Position numbers and translations under genes: made by a program. Below are positions 27,681 through 37,508 of a stretch of DNA of 64,000 nucleotides, one piece after another. The stretch is taken from assembly GCA_013298595.1 (NCBI GenBank), contig JAAFIG010000004.1, forward strand, positions 62,001 to 126,000. Direction: 5' to 3'. The stretch is from Deinococcales bacterium (lineage in GTDB: Bacteria > Deinococcota > Deinococci > Deinococcales > JAAFIG01). The stretch's first letter is position 1. Each line of letters opens with the position of its first letter. The notes beneath the pieces are model-generated. The model searched no databases, was not told the origin of the DNA, and worked only from the letters and a program-made list of their open reading frames with translations.

Positions 27681-28495
27681 GCGCCCTCCTCGAATTATTT
27701 GGACACTCTGCCCAGACCCAAGCTGATTGGCAAACCGTACTCCTCGAACAGCAATGTCCTTATTTAAATAAAAAATGTGTCAAAACCCGTAAAAGTAGTC
27801 CAGAAATTGCAATTGGAACATGCAGTGTGGCTTATAGACAGCACACCGATGGCATAATTATCTGCCCTCATCGCATGCTTGAGCGTCAACAAATCTTCTT
27901 TGACACACTGCATTTACTGGAAAATCACGAACCAGGCAATCAACTGCATATTGTATCCGAGGTGAGTATTCCTGGTGGCAGCGTGGATTATTTTTTGGTC
28001 AGTGCCAAAAACAATAAAGTACAGGATTTTGTAGGCATTGAAATTCAAACCCTAGACACCACAGGCAGCCTATGGAATGAACGGCAAAAATTTATAATTG
28101 CTCAAGGACAAGCTGCCATACTCGAAGGTAACAAAAGTTTTGGTATGAATTGGAAAATGACCGCAAAAACCATTCTAGTACAACTGCATCATAAAATTCA
28201 GACCTTTGAACATCTGGGTAAGCATTTAGTATTAGTGATTCAAACACCATTTGAAATGTACATGAGACAAGAATTTAATTTTTCGAGCATTAGCAAGGTT
28301 AAACCCACCGATGCACTTCAGATTCACACTTACAAATTAGCTAATCATCAGATTCAACTCGACGAGCGCTTCAGCACAAACTCGATAGGATTAAGTGAAG
28401 CACTTGGGCTACAAGCCGAAGCCAAGCTGGAACTCGAGATCATAAAAATGCAACTCGAGACGAAATTAAATCCGCAGAATATTTTGAAAATATAG
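27668..28495 (+). CDS. NotI-like type II restriction endonuclease
   Basis: 275 residues; NotI is near 380. Resemblance to the NotI family is seen in ELFGH at the N-terminus, four cysteines (27, 34, 49, 63) in a CPY-CVK-TCS-ICPH pattern like the NotI metal-binding cluster, and a catalytic core SIPGGSVDYF then GIEIQTLDTTGS. Asp104, Glu122 and Gln124 would form the D...ExQ variant of the PD-(D/E)xK nuclease site, as in NotI. It overlaps the methyltransferase gene, its probable partner. The C-terminal half is shorter than in NotI, so the recognised sequence may differ. Confidence 0.75.
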   Translation: MREMSALLELFGHSAQTQADWQTVLLEQQCPYLNKKCVKTRKSSPEIAIGTCSVAYRQHTDGIIICPHRMLERQQIFFDTLHLLENHEPGNQLHIVSEVSIPGGSVDYFLVSAKNNKVQDFVGIEIQTLDTTGSLWNERQKFIIAQGQAAILEGNKSFGMNWKMTAKTILVQLHHKIQTFEHLGKHLVLVIQTPFEMYMRQEFNFSSISKVKPTDALQIHTYKLANHQIQLDERFSTNSIGLSEALGLQAEAKLELEIIKMQLETKLNPQNILKI

Positions 28496-28545
28496 AGATT
28501 CAGAACATTCAAACCCAATTAGTTGTATGACCTTGGTGATAAATT

Positions 28546-28956
28546 ATGAATAAACTGAAAAAAGCTCAAATAGACTGGGAAATCATAATCAAAGAAACTT
28601 TCATTGTGTTGGTTGGTTTTGTAAGTTTTGGCGAAACTGTTAGAGGAAACACGCCACTGACACATTTTTCAGCAGGAATAGTTTATATTCTCTTGCTTAC
28701 ATTTTTCATATCTTCAATATTTCGTAACAATACAACGGGGCTAGTACATCAGGGACATCAAGAGCAAAAAGCATTTATGCGTCATTGGATTCAAAAATTT
28801 TATTATGATTTACGTAGTGTTCAACGAAATTATATTTACTTCACTGCTGCAATGCTTGTAAGTCTCTACGTATTTTGGCTTTTAAGTAAAGGGGCAAGTG
28901 ACTGCTCTACAAGTCTTATACAAGGAAATGGAATAGCACAATGCTTTTTCAAATAG
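28546..28956 (+). CDS. Small membrane protein of unknown function
   Basis: 136 residues with three likely membrane helices (about 17-34, 42-60, 97-113) and a basic His/Gln-rich loop (HQGHQEQKAFMRHWIQKFYYD) between the second and third. Two or three Cys lie near the C-terminus (SDCSTS, AQCFF). No CTCGAG and a different base composition from metH. It lies 50 bp after the endonuclease gene, in the same direction, and may belong to the same acquired unit. I do not recognise the family. Confidence 0.55.
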   Translation: MNKLKKAQIDWEIIIKETFIVLVGFVSFGETVRGNTPLTHFSAGIVYILLLTFFISSIFRNNTTGLVHQGHQEQKAFMRHWIQKFYYDLRSVQRNYIYFTAAMLVSLYVFWLLSKGASDCSTSLIQGNGIAQCFFK

Positions 28957-28959
28957 ACT

Positions 28960-31900
28960 ATGGTAGATAACATTTCTTCTCTCCTCGAGTCGCGCATTTT
29001 GGTTTTAGATGGCGCGATGGGCACTATGATTCAGCAGCATAATCTGCATGAAAAAGATTTTCGTCACTCGAGTTTTTCAAGCGTGCTGAGCTTATTTGGC
29101 GATAACGATTTGCTTTGTATCTCTCGTCCTGATGTAATTCAGGGGATTCATGAAGCGTATCTCGAGGCTGGTGCGGATATTATTAGCACTAATACGTTTA
29201 ATGCCACAGCCATTTCTCAACTCGATTATGAAATGCAATCTCATGTACGGGAAATCAATTTGGCAGCGGCTAAAGTGGCAAGGGCGGCAGTGGATAAATT
29301 CCAGAGTCTCGAGAAACCTCGTTTTGTGGCTGGTGCACTTGGTCCAACCAGTCGCACAGCAAGTATTAGCCCTAAAGTAGAAGATGCTGCGTTTAGAAAT
29401 GTAACGTTTGATGAATTGGTAGAAACCTACACCGAACAAGCCACAGCTTTACTTGATGGTGGCGTGGATTTGCTGCTCCTCGAGACAATTTTTGATACGT
29501 TGAATGCCAAAGCGGCTTTGTTTGCGCTCGAGAATATTTTTGAAACTCGAGGACAACGAACACCATTGATTATTTCTGGCACGATTACTGACCAATCTGG
29601 ACGAACGCTTTCTGGGCAAACAGCAGAGGCTTTTTATATTTCTGTTAAGCACGCTAAGCCGCTGGCTGTGGGCTTAAATTGTGCTTTAGGTGCGGAGATG
29701 TTCCGCCCGCACCTTCGCGCCCTCTCGAGTATTGCAACTGAGTTCGTTAGTTGTTACCCCAATGCGGGTCTGCCCAATGCTTTTGGTGAGTACGACGACA
29801 CCCCTGCTTATATGGCGCAAGTGCTGGGCAATTTTGCCAAAGAAGGGTTACTAAATCTTGTTGGTGGTTGCTGTGGTAGCACCCCAGAGCATATTCGTGC
29901 CATTGCTGATGCTGTTCGTGGACTCGAGCCTAGGCGGGTGCAGGGGGCTTTGGCGAGTCAGCGACCCAGCCCGTCAAGTGCATCTTTAGGGTCAAGAGAG
30001 GGCGACCACAAGGGTCGCCCCTACGAGAAATTACCAATGTTCTCAGGTCTCGAGCCGCTTGTCATTACATCGGAAACGAATTTTGTCAATGTTGGTGAAC
30101 GCAGCAACATCACGGGAAGTCCAAAGTTTTCCAAGGCGATTCTCGAGGGTGATTTTGAAGCTGGTTTGATGATTGCTCGGCAGCAAGTAACGGCTGGGGC
30201 GCAAATTGTTGATGTCAATATGGATGAGGGTTTGTTGGATTCGCAAGCGGCAATGGTTAAATTCCTCAGTTTGCTGGCAGGTGAACCTGAAATTGCTCGC
30301 GTGCCTTTGATGATTGACTCGAGTAAATGGGACGTGCTCGAGGCTGGGTTGAAGTGCGTGCAGGGAAAAGCCATTGTAAATTCTCTGAGCCTCAAAGATG
30401 GTGAACTCGAGTTTAAGCGTCGGGCAGAGTTGGTTCGGCGTTATGGTGCAGCAGCGGTGGTGATGGCGTTTGATGAGGCTGGTCAGGCAGATACCCTCGA
30501 GCGACGCAAAGAAATTTGCTCGCGGGCGTATAAGATTTTGCTCGAGCAAGGTTGGGATGCGACGGATATTATCTTTGATCCAAATGTTTTAACCGTGGCA
30601 ACAGGTATCGAGGCGCATAACAGTTATGCTTGGGATTTTATTGAAGCCACGCGCTGGATTAAAGAAAATTTATCTGGGGCATTGGTTTCGGGTGGTATTA
30701 GCAATGTCAGTTTTAGTTTCCGTGGCAATAATACGGTGCGTGAAGCAATGCACAGTGTGTTCTTGTATCACGCGATCAAAGCTGGTTTGGATATGGGAAT
30801 TGTCAATGCTGGCATGCTCGAGGTGTACGAAAATATTGCGCCTGAATTGCGTGATTGCGTTGAAGATGTGATCTTAAATCGGCGTGAGGATGCGTCTGAT
30901 CGGCTGCTCGAGTTGGCGAATAATCTGAAAACCGTTGGGGCGAAACGTGCCTCGCCCGAACAGCAACAATGGCGTTCGTTGGCGGTTGAAAAACGGCTCG
31001 AGTATGCGTTGGTGCAAGGTATTGCCGATTTTATTGAAACCGATGTCGAAGAAGCACGGCATTTATTTGCTCGTCCGCTCGAGGTGATCGAACAACCACT
31101 GATGCGAGGCATGAATGTTGTGGGGGATTTATTTGGGGCTGGGAAAATGTTCTTGCCACAAGTGGTTAAGTCGGCTCGAGTGATGAAAAAAGCGGTGGCG
31201 TACTTAACACCGTTTCTCGAGGCGGATAAACTTGGTAGTGGCTCGAGCAGCGCGGGTAAAGTGCTGATGGCAACAGTCAAAGGCGATGTGCATGATATTG
31301 GCAAAAACATTGTCGGTGTGGTGCTGGGTTGCAATGGTTACGAAGTCACAGATATGGGTGTGATGGTTTCGGCGGAACGGATTCTCGAGAAAGCTGTGGA
31401 AAGTGGTGCGGATTTAATTGGTTTATCGGGTTTAATCACACCGAGTTTAGATGAAATGGTGCATGTGGCAAAAGAAATGACTCGGTTGGGGATCAGCACT
31501 CCCCTACTGATTGGTGGGGCAACCACATCTAAGGCGCATACAGCAGTCAAAATCGAACCTGTTATTAGCAGCCCAGTGGTTCATGTGCTCGACGCATCTC
31601 GAGCTGTGACAGTGGCTCAAAAATTGCTCTCGAGTGAACGTGACGCGTACCATCAGGATATCAAAGCAGAATACGCGGCACTGCGAATCGCTCGGGCTGA
31701 ACGCACGATAAAGTTCTTATCACTCGAGGAAGCTCGGGTGCGTAAACCTGTGCTTGAGTACGCACCTGTTCAACCAGCGTGGTTGGGGACAAAAACGCTC
31801 GAGTTTACAATTTCTGAGTTGCGGGAATTGATTGATTGGACACCGTTTTTTATTGCTTGGGAACTTAAAGGGCGTTACCCTTACATTCTCGAGGATGTGG

Positions 31901-32667
31901 CGGTTGGCAAACAAGCCAAAGAATTATTTGCCGATGCCCAAAAAATGCTGGATGTGCTTGAGACAAAACTCGAGGCTCAAGCGGTGATTGGTTTTTGGCA
32001 AGCCAATGCTGTCGGTGATGACATTCATTTGACCATAGGGGAAACATTGCATACGATTCGTCAGCAGCGTGACCAACGCGAGGCGAATACGGCTTTGTCA
32101 GATTTTGTTGCACCGCTCGAGTCTGGGGTGAAGGATTTTGTTGGGGCGTTTGCTTGTACGATTCACGGTGCAGAACAACTGGCTCGAGATTTTGAACTCG
32201 AGTTAGATGATTACAATGCCATTTTGGTTAAGGCACTGGCGGATAGGTTGGCAGAAGCGCTTGCCGAGAAATTGCACGCAGATGTGCGGCGGACACATTG
32301 GGGTTATGCTCCAAACGAAGATTTAACCACGCAGGATTTGATTAAGGAGCGGTACGCTGGTATTCGACCCGCGCCAGGGTATCCCGCACAACCTGACCAT
32401 ACAGAAAAAGCCACGATTTTTCGGTTACTCGAGGCTGAGCGAATTGGTCTGGAATTAACCGAATCATTTGCCATGACACCAGCCTCGAGTGTGTCTGGGT
32501 TGTATTTTGCACATTCCGACTCGAGGTATTTTGCTGTGGGACGTGTGGCACAGGATCAAGTGCTGGATTATGCGACTCGTAAGGGTATCAGTCTCGAGGT
32601 AGCAGAGCGTTGGTTAGCACCGATTCTGGGTTATGAACCAAGTCGAGAGTTTGTGGCAGCGGATTAG
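28960..32667 (+). CDS. metH: Cobalamin-dependent methionine synthase
   Basis: Transfers a methyl group from methyltetrahydrofolate to homocysteine through cobalamin. 1235 residues with all four modules. Homocysteine domain, about 1-325: [10 protein letters not shown], and the zinc cysteines in [10 protein letters not shown] and [10 protein letters not shown]. Folate domain, about 362-620: [14 protein letters not shown]12 domain, about 650-890: [20 protein letters not shown], the D-x-H-x2-G motif. SAM activation domain, about 930-1230: [12 protein letters not shown]. The linker between the first two domains contains an in-frame repeat insertion of roughly 30 residues with [10 protein letters not shown] count about 37 CTCGAG sites in the gene. 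Start ATG at 28960 has no clear ribosome-binding site. Confidence 0.96.
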   Translation: MVDNISSLLESRILVLDGAMGTMIQQHNLHEKDFRHSSFSSVLSLFGDNDLLCISRPDVIQGIHEAYLEAGADIISTNTFNATAISQLDYEMQSHVREINLAAAKVARAAVDKFQSLEKPRFVAGALGPTSRTASISPKVEDAAFRNVTFDELVETYTEQATALLDGGVDLLLLETIFDTLNAKAALFALENIFETRGQRTPLIISGTITDQSGRTLSGQTAEAFYISVKHAKPLAVGLNCALGAEMFRPHLRALSSIATEFVSCYPNAGLPNAFGEYDDTPAYMAQVLGNFAKEGLLNLVGGCCGSTPEHIRAIADAVRGLEPRRVQGALASQRPSPSSASLGSREGDHKGRPYEKLPMFSGLEPLVITSETNFVNVGERSNITGSPKFSKAILEGDFEAGLMIARQQVTAGAQIVDVNMDEGLLDSQAAMVKFLSLLAGEPEIARVPLMIDSSKWDVLEAGLKCVQGKAIVNSLSLKDGELEFKRRAELVRRYGAAAVVMAFDEAGQADTLERRKEICSRAYKILLEQGWDATDIIFDPNVLTVATGIEAHNSYAWDFIEATRWIKENLSGALVSGGISNVSFSFRGNNTVREAMHSVFLYHAIKAGLDMGIVNAGMLEVYENIAPELRDCVEDVILNRREDASDRLLELANNLKTVGAKRASPEQQQWRSLAVEKRLEYALVQGIADFIETDVEEARHLFARPLEVIEQPLMRGMNVVGDLFGAGKMFLPQVVKSARVMKKAVAYLTPFLEADKLGSGSSSAGKVLMATVKGDVHDIGKNIVGVVLGCNGYEVTDMGVMVSAERILEKAVESGADLIGLSGLITPSLDEMVHVAKEMTRLGISTPLLIGGATTSKAHTAVKIEPVISSPVVHVLDASRAVTVAQKLLSSERDAYHQDIKAEYAALRIARAERTIKFLSLEEARVRKPVLEYAPVQPAWLGTKTLEFTISELRELIDWTPFFIAWELKGRYPYILEDVAVGKQAKELFADAQKMLDVLETKLEAQAVIGFWQANAVGDDIHLTIGETLHTIRQQRDQREANTALSDFVAPLESGVKDFVGAFACTIHGAEQLARDFELELDDYNAILVKALADRLAEALAEKLHADVRRTHWGYAPNEDLTTQDLIKERYAGIRPAPGYPAQPDHTEKATIFRLLEAERIGLELTESFAMTPASSVSGLYFAHSDSRYFAVGRVAQDQVLDYATRKGISLEVAERWLAPILGYEPSREFVAAD
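30000..30025 (+). repeat. ACAAG-loop palindromic repeat inside metH
   Basis: Stem GGGCGACC (30000-30007), loop ACAAG, GGTCGCCC (30013-30020), then CTACG. It lies in frame within the metH linker and encodes GDHKGRPYE. The same loop and flank occur at 38711-38736, with different stem bases. Confidence 0.8.
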
Positions 32668-32734
32668 TGGAACTTTTTGGTGGGTAACTCGTATTGCATG
32701 GTGGCAAGGAATTGCCTAATTCGGAGGAGGATTC

Positions 32735-33250
32735 ATGCGAAAACTAGGAATTGCTGTTCTGGTGGGGATTTTTGGGGTTGTGGGTCTGGCGCAAGAAACA
32801 AAACTCGAGCGTAATAATCCAATGCCTGAGGTGAGTATGCAAACCTTGGCTGGTGAGAATGTCAAACTCTCGAGTTTACAAGGTAAACCTGTGGTGCTGA
32901 ATTTCTGGGCTTCGTGGTGTGGTCCGTGTGTCGCGGAGATTCCTGTGCTCGAGCGGTTTCAAGAAAAATACCCAAAAGTGCAGTTTATTGGTGCGAACGT
33001 TGGCGAATCCAAACGCACCATCTCAAAATTCTTGGTTGAAAACCCAATCAAATACCCTGTGTGGATGGATCAACCCGATGGTGGTTCTAATCTCGAGGTG
33101 CTGTTAGCACCTTGGCAAGGTCAGGCTCGAGGTTGGTTTATTCCGTTTACAGTAGTGGTGCGTGCCAATGGTGTGATTGAAGAAGTGGTGCGTGGCTTTG
33201 ATGGGTCTGGTCGTGAACTCGAACAGATTATTCGGGAGGTCTTACAATGA
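32735..33250 (+). CDS. Exported TlpA/ResA-type thioredoxin-like protein
   Basis: 171 residues. The signal peptide MRKLGIAVLVGIFGVVGLAQ is followed by a thioredoxin fold of the TlpA/AhpC-TSA kind: VSMQTLAGENVKLSSLQGKP, then NFWASWCGPCVAEIPVLERF with the redox pair C-G-P-C, and a late FIPFTVVV with the cis-Pro. It would reduce or isomerise disulfides in the cell envelope, possibly for cytochrome c maturation. GGAGGAGG precedes the ATG. It overlaps the next gene by ATGA, so the two are probably translated together. Confidence 0.88.
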   Translation: MRKLGIAVLVGIFGVVGLAQETKLERNNPMPEVSMQTLAGENVKLSSLQGKPVVLNFWASWCGPCVAEIPVLERFQEKYPKVQFIGANVGESKRTISKFLVENPIKYPVWMDQPDGGSNLEVLLAPWQGQARGWFIPFTVVVRANGVIEEVVRGFDGSGRELEQIIREVLQ

Positions 33251-34107
33251 AATCTATTAAATCATTTCTGGTTGTAGCGGCTTTGATTGTGCCTAGTGCA
33301 GCGGCTCAGACGTATTTACCTGAAACCAGTACCAATCCATTGTTTGGCGAGTTGTTATGGCACACCATGGCGTATCGGCAAGATGTGGCGGTTTACCCAG
33401 GCGAGTTCGCGCCGCGCATGCCACTCGAGATTAAAATTCCTGATGGTGGGCGCTTAATTGGTTCGGTAGTACGCGAGTATGGATCGCGGACAAGGGATGT
33501 GCAAGTGGTGATGGATAGTAAATTAACCATCGAACAGGTGGGGTCGTTGTACCGTGCTCAGATTGTTAGTCCTTGGCGTGAAGTGCAACGCCGAGTCAGT
33601 GGTTTTGCATTTTCGGCTGTGGCAGAACCACCTATTAATTCCGTGACTTTGTGTAATCCAAGCACAGGTACTCGAGTGGATATTTATGGTTTACCAAAGG
33701 ATGATCGCAATTGGCAGACCAGTGCTTCGTTTGTGTATGTGAATTTTTTTGAAGGTCCTCGAGCCAACCCAAGTTGCGAGGATACCAGTTGGATCTTTCC
33801 TGTTTTATTAATGCCTCGCAATGTCAGCCCAATTGGTTTTAATGGTTTTAACATGGGCGAATTTAATACCGATTCGATTGCCTTTGAAGCCCAAAATGCC
33901 GATGCTAAAAAACTATTTGAAGGCTTTGCTAGCCAGTTGCCAGCTTCGTGGAAACGTTTAAGTCTGGATGAACGCGATCAGGAAATAAGTGCCGTTTACC
34001 GATACGAAGACAGCAACCAAAGCGGACTGGCGATTTTGTCGGTCAGTGGGTTCAAAGAACGCCCAGACGCATTTTTAGCCCGTTTGGTTGCCTTGCCTAA
34101 GTTTTAA
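33247..34107 (+). CDS. Exported protein of unknown function, coupled to the TlpA-like gene
   Basis: 286 residues with an N-terminal signal peptide (KSFLVVAALIVPSAAAQ). The mature part is mixed alpha/beta with two Cys (TLCNPSTG and PSCEDTSW) about 45 residues apart, which could be a disulfide substrate for the thioredoxin-like protein encoded just upstream with an ATGA overlap. No family is recognised. It ends 2 bp before the convergent acetyltransferase gene. Confidence 0.65.
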   Translation: MKSIKSFLVVAALIVPSAAAQTYLPETSTNPLFGELLWHTMAYRQDVAVYPGEFAPRMPLEIKIPDGGRLIGSVVREYGSRTRDVQVVMDSKLTIEQVGSLYRAQIVSPWREVQRRVSGFAFSAVAEPPINSVTLCNPSTGTRVDIYGLPKDDRNWQTSASFVYVNFFEGPRANPSCEDTSWIFPVLLMPRNVSPIGFNGFNMGEFNTDSIAFEAQNADAKKLFEGFASQLPASWKRLSLDERDQEISAVYRYEDSNQSGLAILSVSGFKERPDAFLARLVALPKF

Positions 34108-34108
34108 C

Positions 34109-34627
34109 TTATCTCAGCACAGGTTCACGCTCGAGTGGCACTACTTGGCGCGGATTTTCTTTGTTCGGCTCGAGGTGCTTGGCGTACCAAGAAATCAGTG
34201 GTCTGGCATCGATGGCAAAAGTGTAACCTAAACGTTCCCAGAACCTCACTGCACCAGGGTTATTGCCAAAAACACCAGCGAGGATTCTCGAGGCTTTGTT
34301 GGTTAAGCGTTCCTCGAGGTGTTGCATGATTTCGGAGCCAAGTCCGAGGTGCTGGTATGTTTCGGCAACCAACAGTAAGTTGACAGTGGCATCGCTGGGT
34401 TTTGGGTAATCGAGGGTGGTATCTAAGTAAGCAACAATTTGATTTTCAATAAAGTAAAACTCGAGTGTGCGGCGTGGATTGGCGAGGGCGGTTTCGAGTT
34501 CTCGGGTGACATCTTCAATGCTGGGGATTGGAGCGGCAATAATCTCGAAGTAACGGGTGCTGCTTTGATAAAGATTGTGCAGCGCGGAAATATCTGCCAT
34601 TGTAGCAGGACGGTTAATCAGTTTCAC
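34109..34627 (-). CDS. GNAT-family N-acetyltransferase
   Basis: 172 residues, GTG start. The acetyl-CoA binding motif is seen in LLLVAETYQHLGLGSEIMQHLEE (the Q/R-x2-G-x-G/A region), followed by GNNPGAVRFWERLGYTFA, the usual GNAT C-terminal strand. The substrate is unknown. TAGAAT lies 9 nt upstream of the start, so a very short leader is likely. Confidence 0.8.
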   Translation of the reverse strand: MKLINRPATMADISALHNLYQSSTRYFEIIAAPIPSIEDVTRELETALANPRRTLEFYFIENQIVAYLDTTLDYPKPSDATVNLLLVAETYQHLGLGSEIMQHLEERLTNKASRILAGVFGNNPGAVRFWERLGYTFAIDARPLISWYAKHLEPNKENPRQVVPLEREPVLR

Positions 34628-34685
34628 GGCTTTTATATTCTACTACCCAATTCAATGAGAGGTTGGTCATTTGGCAAACAACTTG

Positions 34686-35294
34686 TTAACGACGACGTTT
34701 TCTTTTACCAAAAAATCTCGGCTGCATGTCTGGTGCAACCCCATCTGCCATCAAATGTAACCATTGGGAAATATAATACCCAAATAACAAACCTAAACCC
34801 ACTTGACCAGCTAAAATACCGCTACTGAACACGTTTTGTAGACTCTCGAGCAGATCATAAACAACGCCTCGAGTGACCCCCGGCAGTTTAGTCTCGAGTA
34901 CCGGTTGGCGTAAAAAGAAAATGGGAATGGCAAGTAGCAAACAGAGGTATGCCACTCGAGTCAGTGGTCCAACAATCCATGTGTGCGATAAGCCTCGGTG
35001 CGAGAAAACCATGCCGTAAGGAATCCATAAGAAACCAAGGATGCCCCAGTTGCGTTTTGAATCCACATTTTGCTCGGCAAGATCAAGATCTGGCGATAAC
35101 ATAAAGGTTCCAGCCAGAAAAGCTCCTGAGAAAGTGAGTAAGGTGGTTGGCTCGAGTCGAACCCAGTTCGCAGCATGAGCGTAACCGTAACAACCAGCAA
35201 TACCAATGTAGGAAAGCGAATTAATTAAATTATGAACACGACCTGAAGGCACGATGGGTATTCTATGCCAGACATCTAAGCGAAGTCTAAACAC
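34686..35294 (-). CDS. DUF2227-like metal-binding membrane protein
   Basis: 202 residues. It has the DUF2227 pattern: FMLSPDLDL, then a WGILGFLWIPYGMVFSHRGLSHTW segment with His residues that could bind metal together with the DLD aspartates, and HLMADG near the C-terminus. Four hydrophobic segments suggest a membrane location. The layout is like that of membrane metal-dependent hydrolases (YdjM-like). The C-terminus is very basic (GKRKRRR). It is divergent from the subtilisin-like gene, sharing a short intergenic region. Confidence 0.68.
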   Translation of the reverse strand: MFRLRLDVWHRIPIVPSGRVHNLINSLSYIGIAGCYGYAHAANWVRLEPTTLLTFSGAFLAGTFMLSPDLDLAEQNVDSKRNWGILGFLWIPYGMVFSHRGLSHTWIVGPLTRVAYLCLLLAIPIFFLRQPVLETKLPGVTRGVVYDLLESLQNVFSSGILAGQVGLGLLFGYYISQWLHLMADGVAPDMQPRFFGKRKRRR

Positions 35295-35347
35295 ATATTT
35301 AAGGTGCGCCTAATCATTGTCATGCGTTTATGCTCGAGACTAGCGTT

Positions 35348-37411
35348 ATGAAACGAATCTTGTTCGCTTTTGGTGCTTTAACCCTAGCTGCTAGTTTAGT
35401 AGCTTGCCCGAAACCACCAGCACCGCCGCCGCCTGTTAACAGAGTAACTGTTCAGCAAAGTGGTGCGACTATTTTGCGCAGTGTAGCAATTAATACACAA
35501 GTTAAATTTGCGGCTACTATCGAAAATACCACCGATCAACGCGTTACTTGGAGTATCGCTGAAGGTGGCGCAACTCGAGGCACCATAGACGCAGAGGGTA
35601 ATTACACTTCGCCTGCAAGTGTTCCCAGCCCAGCCATTGCAACAATTCGGGCAACGAGTGTGGCAACACCAAGTATCTTTGGAGAATTTCAATTGGCAAT
35701 TATTGCATCTGGTGGTATCAGTGGCACTGTCACTCTTGGTGTTGGTTTATTGAATGCCCCTGTTTTGCTGCAATCCGCTCAAGTGAATTTGCAAGCCGTA
35801 CCGAGCCGTCAAGTAACACCAGATTGGCAAGCTGCTCGTACTCAAGGCGAAGTTTTGATTGTGCCAAATACAGGTATTTCTGTGCAAAGCCTCTCGAGTC
35901 AAAGTGCAACATTACGCAGTACCACCAGCAAAACCGAAAGTGGTTTTATCCGAGTGCGTGTGCCAAATGGAACTTCCGATCAAACTTTCGCCGAGAAGCT
36001 TGCCCTCGAGACTGGTGCAACAGTGCAACCAAATTATCGTTATCAGTTACTTGATGCTCCTAATGACGAGTTTTATAACGATCAAGGAAATTTAGTGCAA
36101 ATTGATGCACCTGGTGCTTGGGCAACGCAAGTCAATGTACCTGATGGTTTAGTGGCTGTGATTGATTCGGGTATTAAAGCCGACCATCCCGATATTGCTG
36201 GGCGAATCATCCTTGGTAAAGATTTTTGTCCAACTTTTACCACAGCTTGTCAAGGCGAAGATAATGCTCCTGATGATTTTGCAGCCGCTGGTGGACATGG
36301 CACTTTTGCTGCGGGCATGATTGCTGGAGTCACCAATAACAAAGCTGGTATTGCAGGACTAACACACAGTGGAAAAGTTTTGACGGTCAAAGTTTTTGGT
36401 CAAGATGCTGGTGGTGCTGGTGCAGATACCGTAGCGTTATCAAAAGGCATTCGCTATGCTGTAGATCAGGGCGCAAAAGTGCTGAGTATGTCGCTTGGTG
36501 TTTGTGCTTCGCAAGCAAGTGCTTTTGATACTCCAGATAAACTGACCGAGAATGCCATTACGTATGCTGTCGGTAAAGGGGCTGTTTTGGTAGCAGCGGC
36601 TGGTAATAACGGAGCCACTGGCTGCCCTATCCCTGATCCAAATGATCCTCAAAAAACCATTAACGACCCTAGCATCATGTTTCCTGGCAATAACCCAAAT
36701 GTCATCGCTGTTGGGTCTGTGAATGGTGCAAATGTGCGTTCAAGTTTTAGTGCAACTGGTGCGCCGCTAGATATTGTTGCACCTGGCGAAAACTTGTTGT
36801 CTTTAAGCCTTTTAGGTGCTTATGAACGCAAATCGGGTACAAGCTTTGCTGCGCCACAAGTTGCAGCTATTGCAGCTTTAATGATGGCTAAAACCCCAAC
36901 ATTAACTCGAGTTGAAATTCAAAATATTCTCGAGAGTACAGCCAAGGATTTGGGTTCGGCTGGTAAGGATACTTCTTTTGGTGCTGGTTTGTTACAAGCA
37001 GGTGCGGCTTTGTCTAAAGCTGCGAATACTAGTGCTCCGCAAGTCAAAACCAGTGTCTATATGTACGCAGATCGTTTGCGTGATGCACCACTTGTCAGTA
37101 GCAATCCTCCTATCAATTGTCCAACGGTTATAACCAGTAATTTAGATTGCTTTGATGGTGCAAGTGCACTGGCTGGACGGGCTGTTGTAACCATTAATGG
37201 CACCAGTGGCGCTGTGGCGTATAGCATTACCCTCTCGAGGAATGGTCAACCTTTGCAAGCTGGTACGTATGTTGTCACTGCGTGTATCAACAAGAATAGC
37301 AATGCTTCGGCTTGTGACGCTGGCGATGTTGGTTTTTTTGGCACAACCGTGCTCAATTATAATGGAACAGCTTTACCGGGTAATGATTTAACACTTAAAA
37401 CCTTGCCTTAA
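35348..37411 (+). CDS. Subtilisin-like serine protease lipoprotein
   Basis: The start at 35348 gives MKRILFAFGALTLAASLVAC, a lipoprotein signal with lipobox LVAC; six extra codons from 35330 are possible. 687 residues: a Pro-rich linker (PKPPAPPPP), an Ig-like domain (about 30-120), a propeptide-like segment (about 190-240), the S8 domain, and a 130-residue C-terminal beta domain. The catalytic triad is Asp about 273 in AVIDSGIKADHPDI, His about 315 in GGHGTFAAGMIAG and Ser about 499 in SGTSFAAPQVAA. Probably an active surface or periplasmic protease. A strong terminator follows. Confidence 0.9.
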   Translation: MKRILFAFGALTLAASLVACPKPPAPPPPVNRVTVQQSGATILRSVAINTQVKFAATIENTTDQRVTWSIAEGGATRGTIDAEGNYTSPASVPSPAIATIRATSVATPSIFGEFQLAIIASGGISGTVTLGVGLLNAPVLLQSAQVNLQAVPSRQVTPDWQAARTQGEVLIVPNTGISVQSLSSQSATLRSTTSKTESGFIRVRVPNGTSDQTFAEKLALETGATVQPNYRYQLLDAPNDEFYNDQGNLVQIDAPGAWATQVNVPDGLVAVIDSGIKADHPDIAGRIILGKDFCPTFTTACQGEDNAPDDFAAAGGHGTFAAGMIAGVTNNKAGIAGLTHSGKVLTVKVFGQDAGGAGADTVALSKGIRYAVDQGAKVLSMSLGVCASQASAFDTPDKLTENAITYAVGKGAVLVAAAGNNGATGCPIPDPNDPQKTINDPSIMFPGNNPNVIAVGSVNGANVRSSFSATGAPLDIVAPGENLLSLSLLGAYERKSGTSFAAPQVAAIAALMMAKTPTLTRVEIQNILESTAKDLGSAGKDTSFGAGLLQAGAALSKAANTSAPQVKTSVYMYADRLRDAPLVSSNPPINCPTVITSNLDCFDGASALAGRAVVTINGTSGAVAYSITLSRNGQPLQAGTYVVTACINKNSNASACDAGDVGFFGTTVLNYNGTALPGNDLTLKTLP

Positions 37412-37427
37412 TGCTCTGGTCTTTCGA

Positions 37428-37452
37428 GCCTCCCAACAATGGGAGGCTTTTT
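37428..37452 (+). terminator. Rho-independent terminator after the protease gene
   Basis: GCCTCCCA (37428-37435), loop ACAA, TGGGAGGC (37440-37447), then TTTTT. Confidence 0.88.
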
Positions 37453-37508
37453 CATGCTTCTCACAGCAACAAAGTATCATTGAATTCCTCGAGATAGCTC
37501 GAGTCTTT

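Noticed and set aside
26649-28495. The local restriction-modification pair as the cause of the CTCGAG excess
   Set aside because: Restriction sites are normally avoided, not enriched, and nothing in the sequences shows that these enzymes recognise CTCGAG. The pair also looks like a recent insertion, while the word is genome-wide in old genes.
30000-30025. Rho-independent terminator inside metH
   Set aside because: The hairpin has no T-run and continues in frame; it is a translated repeat.
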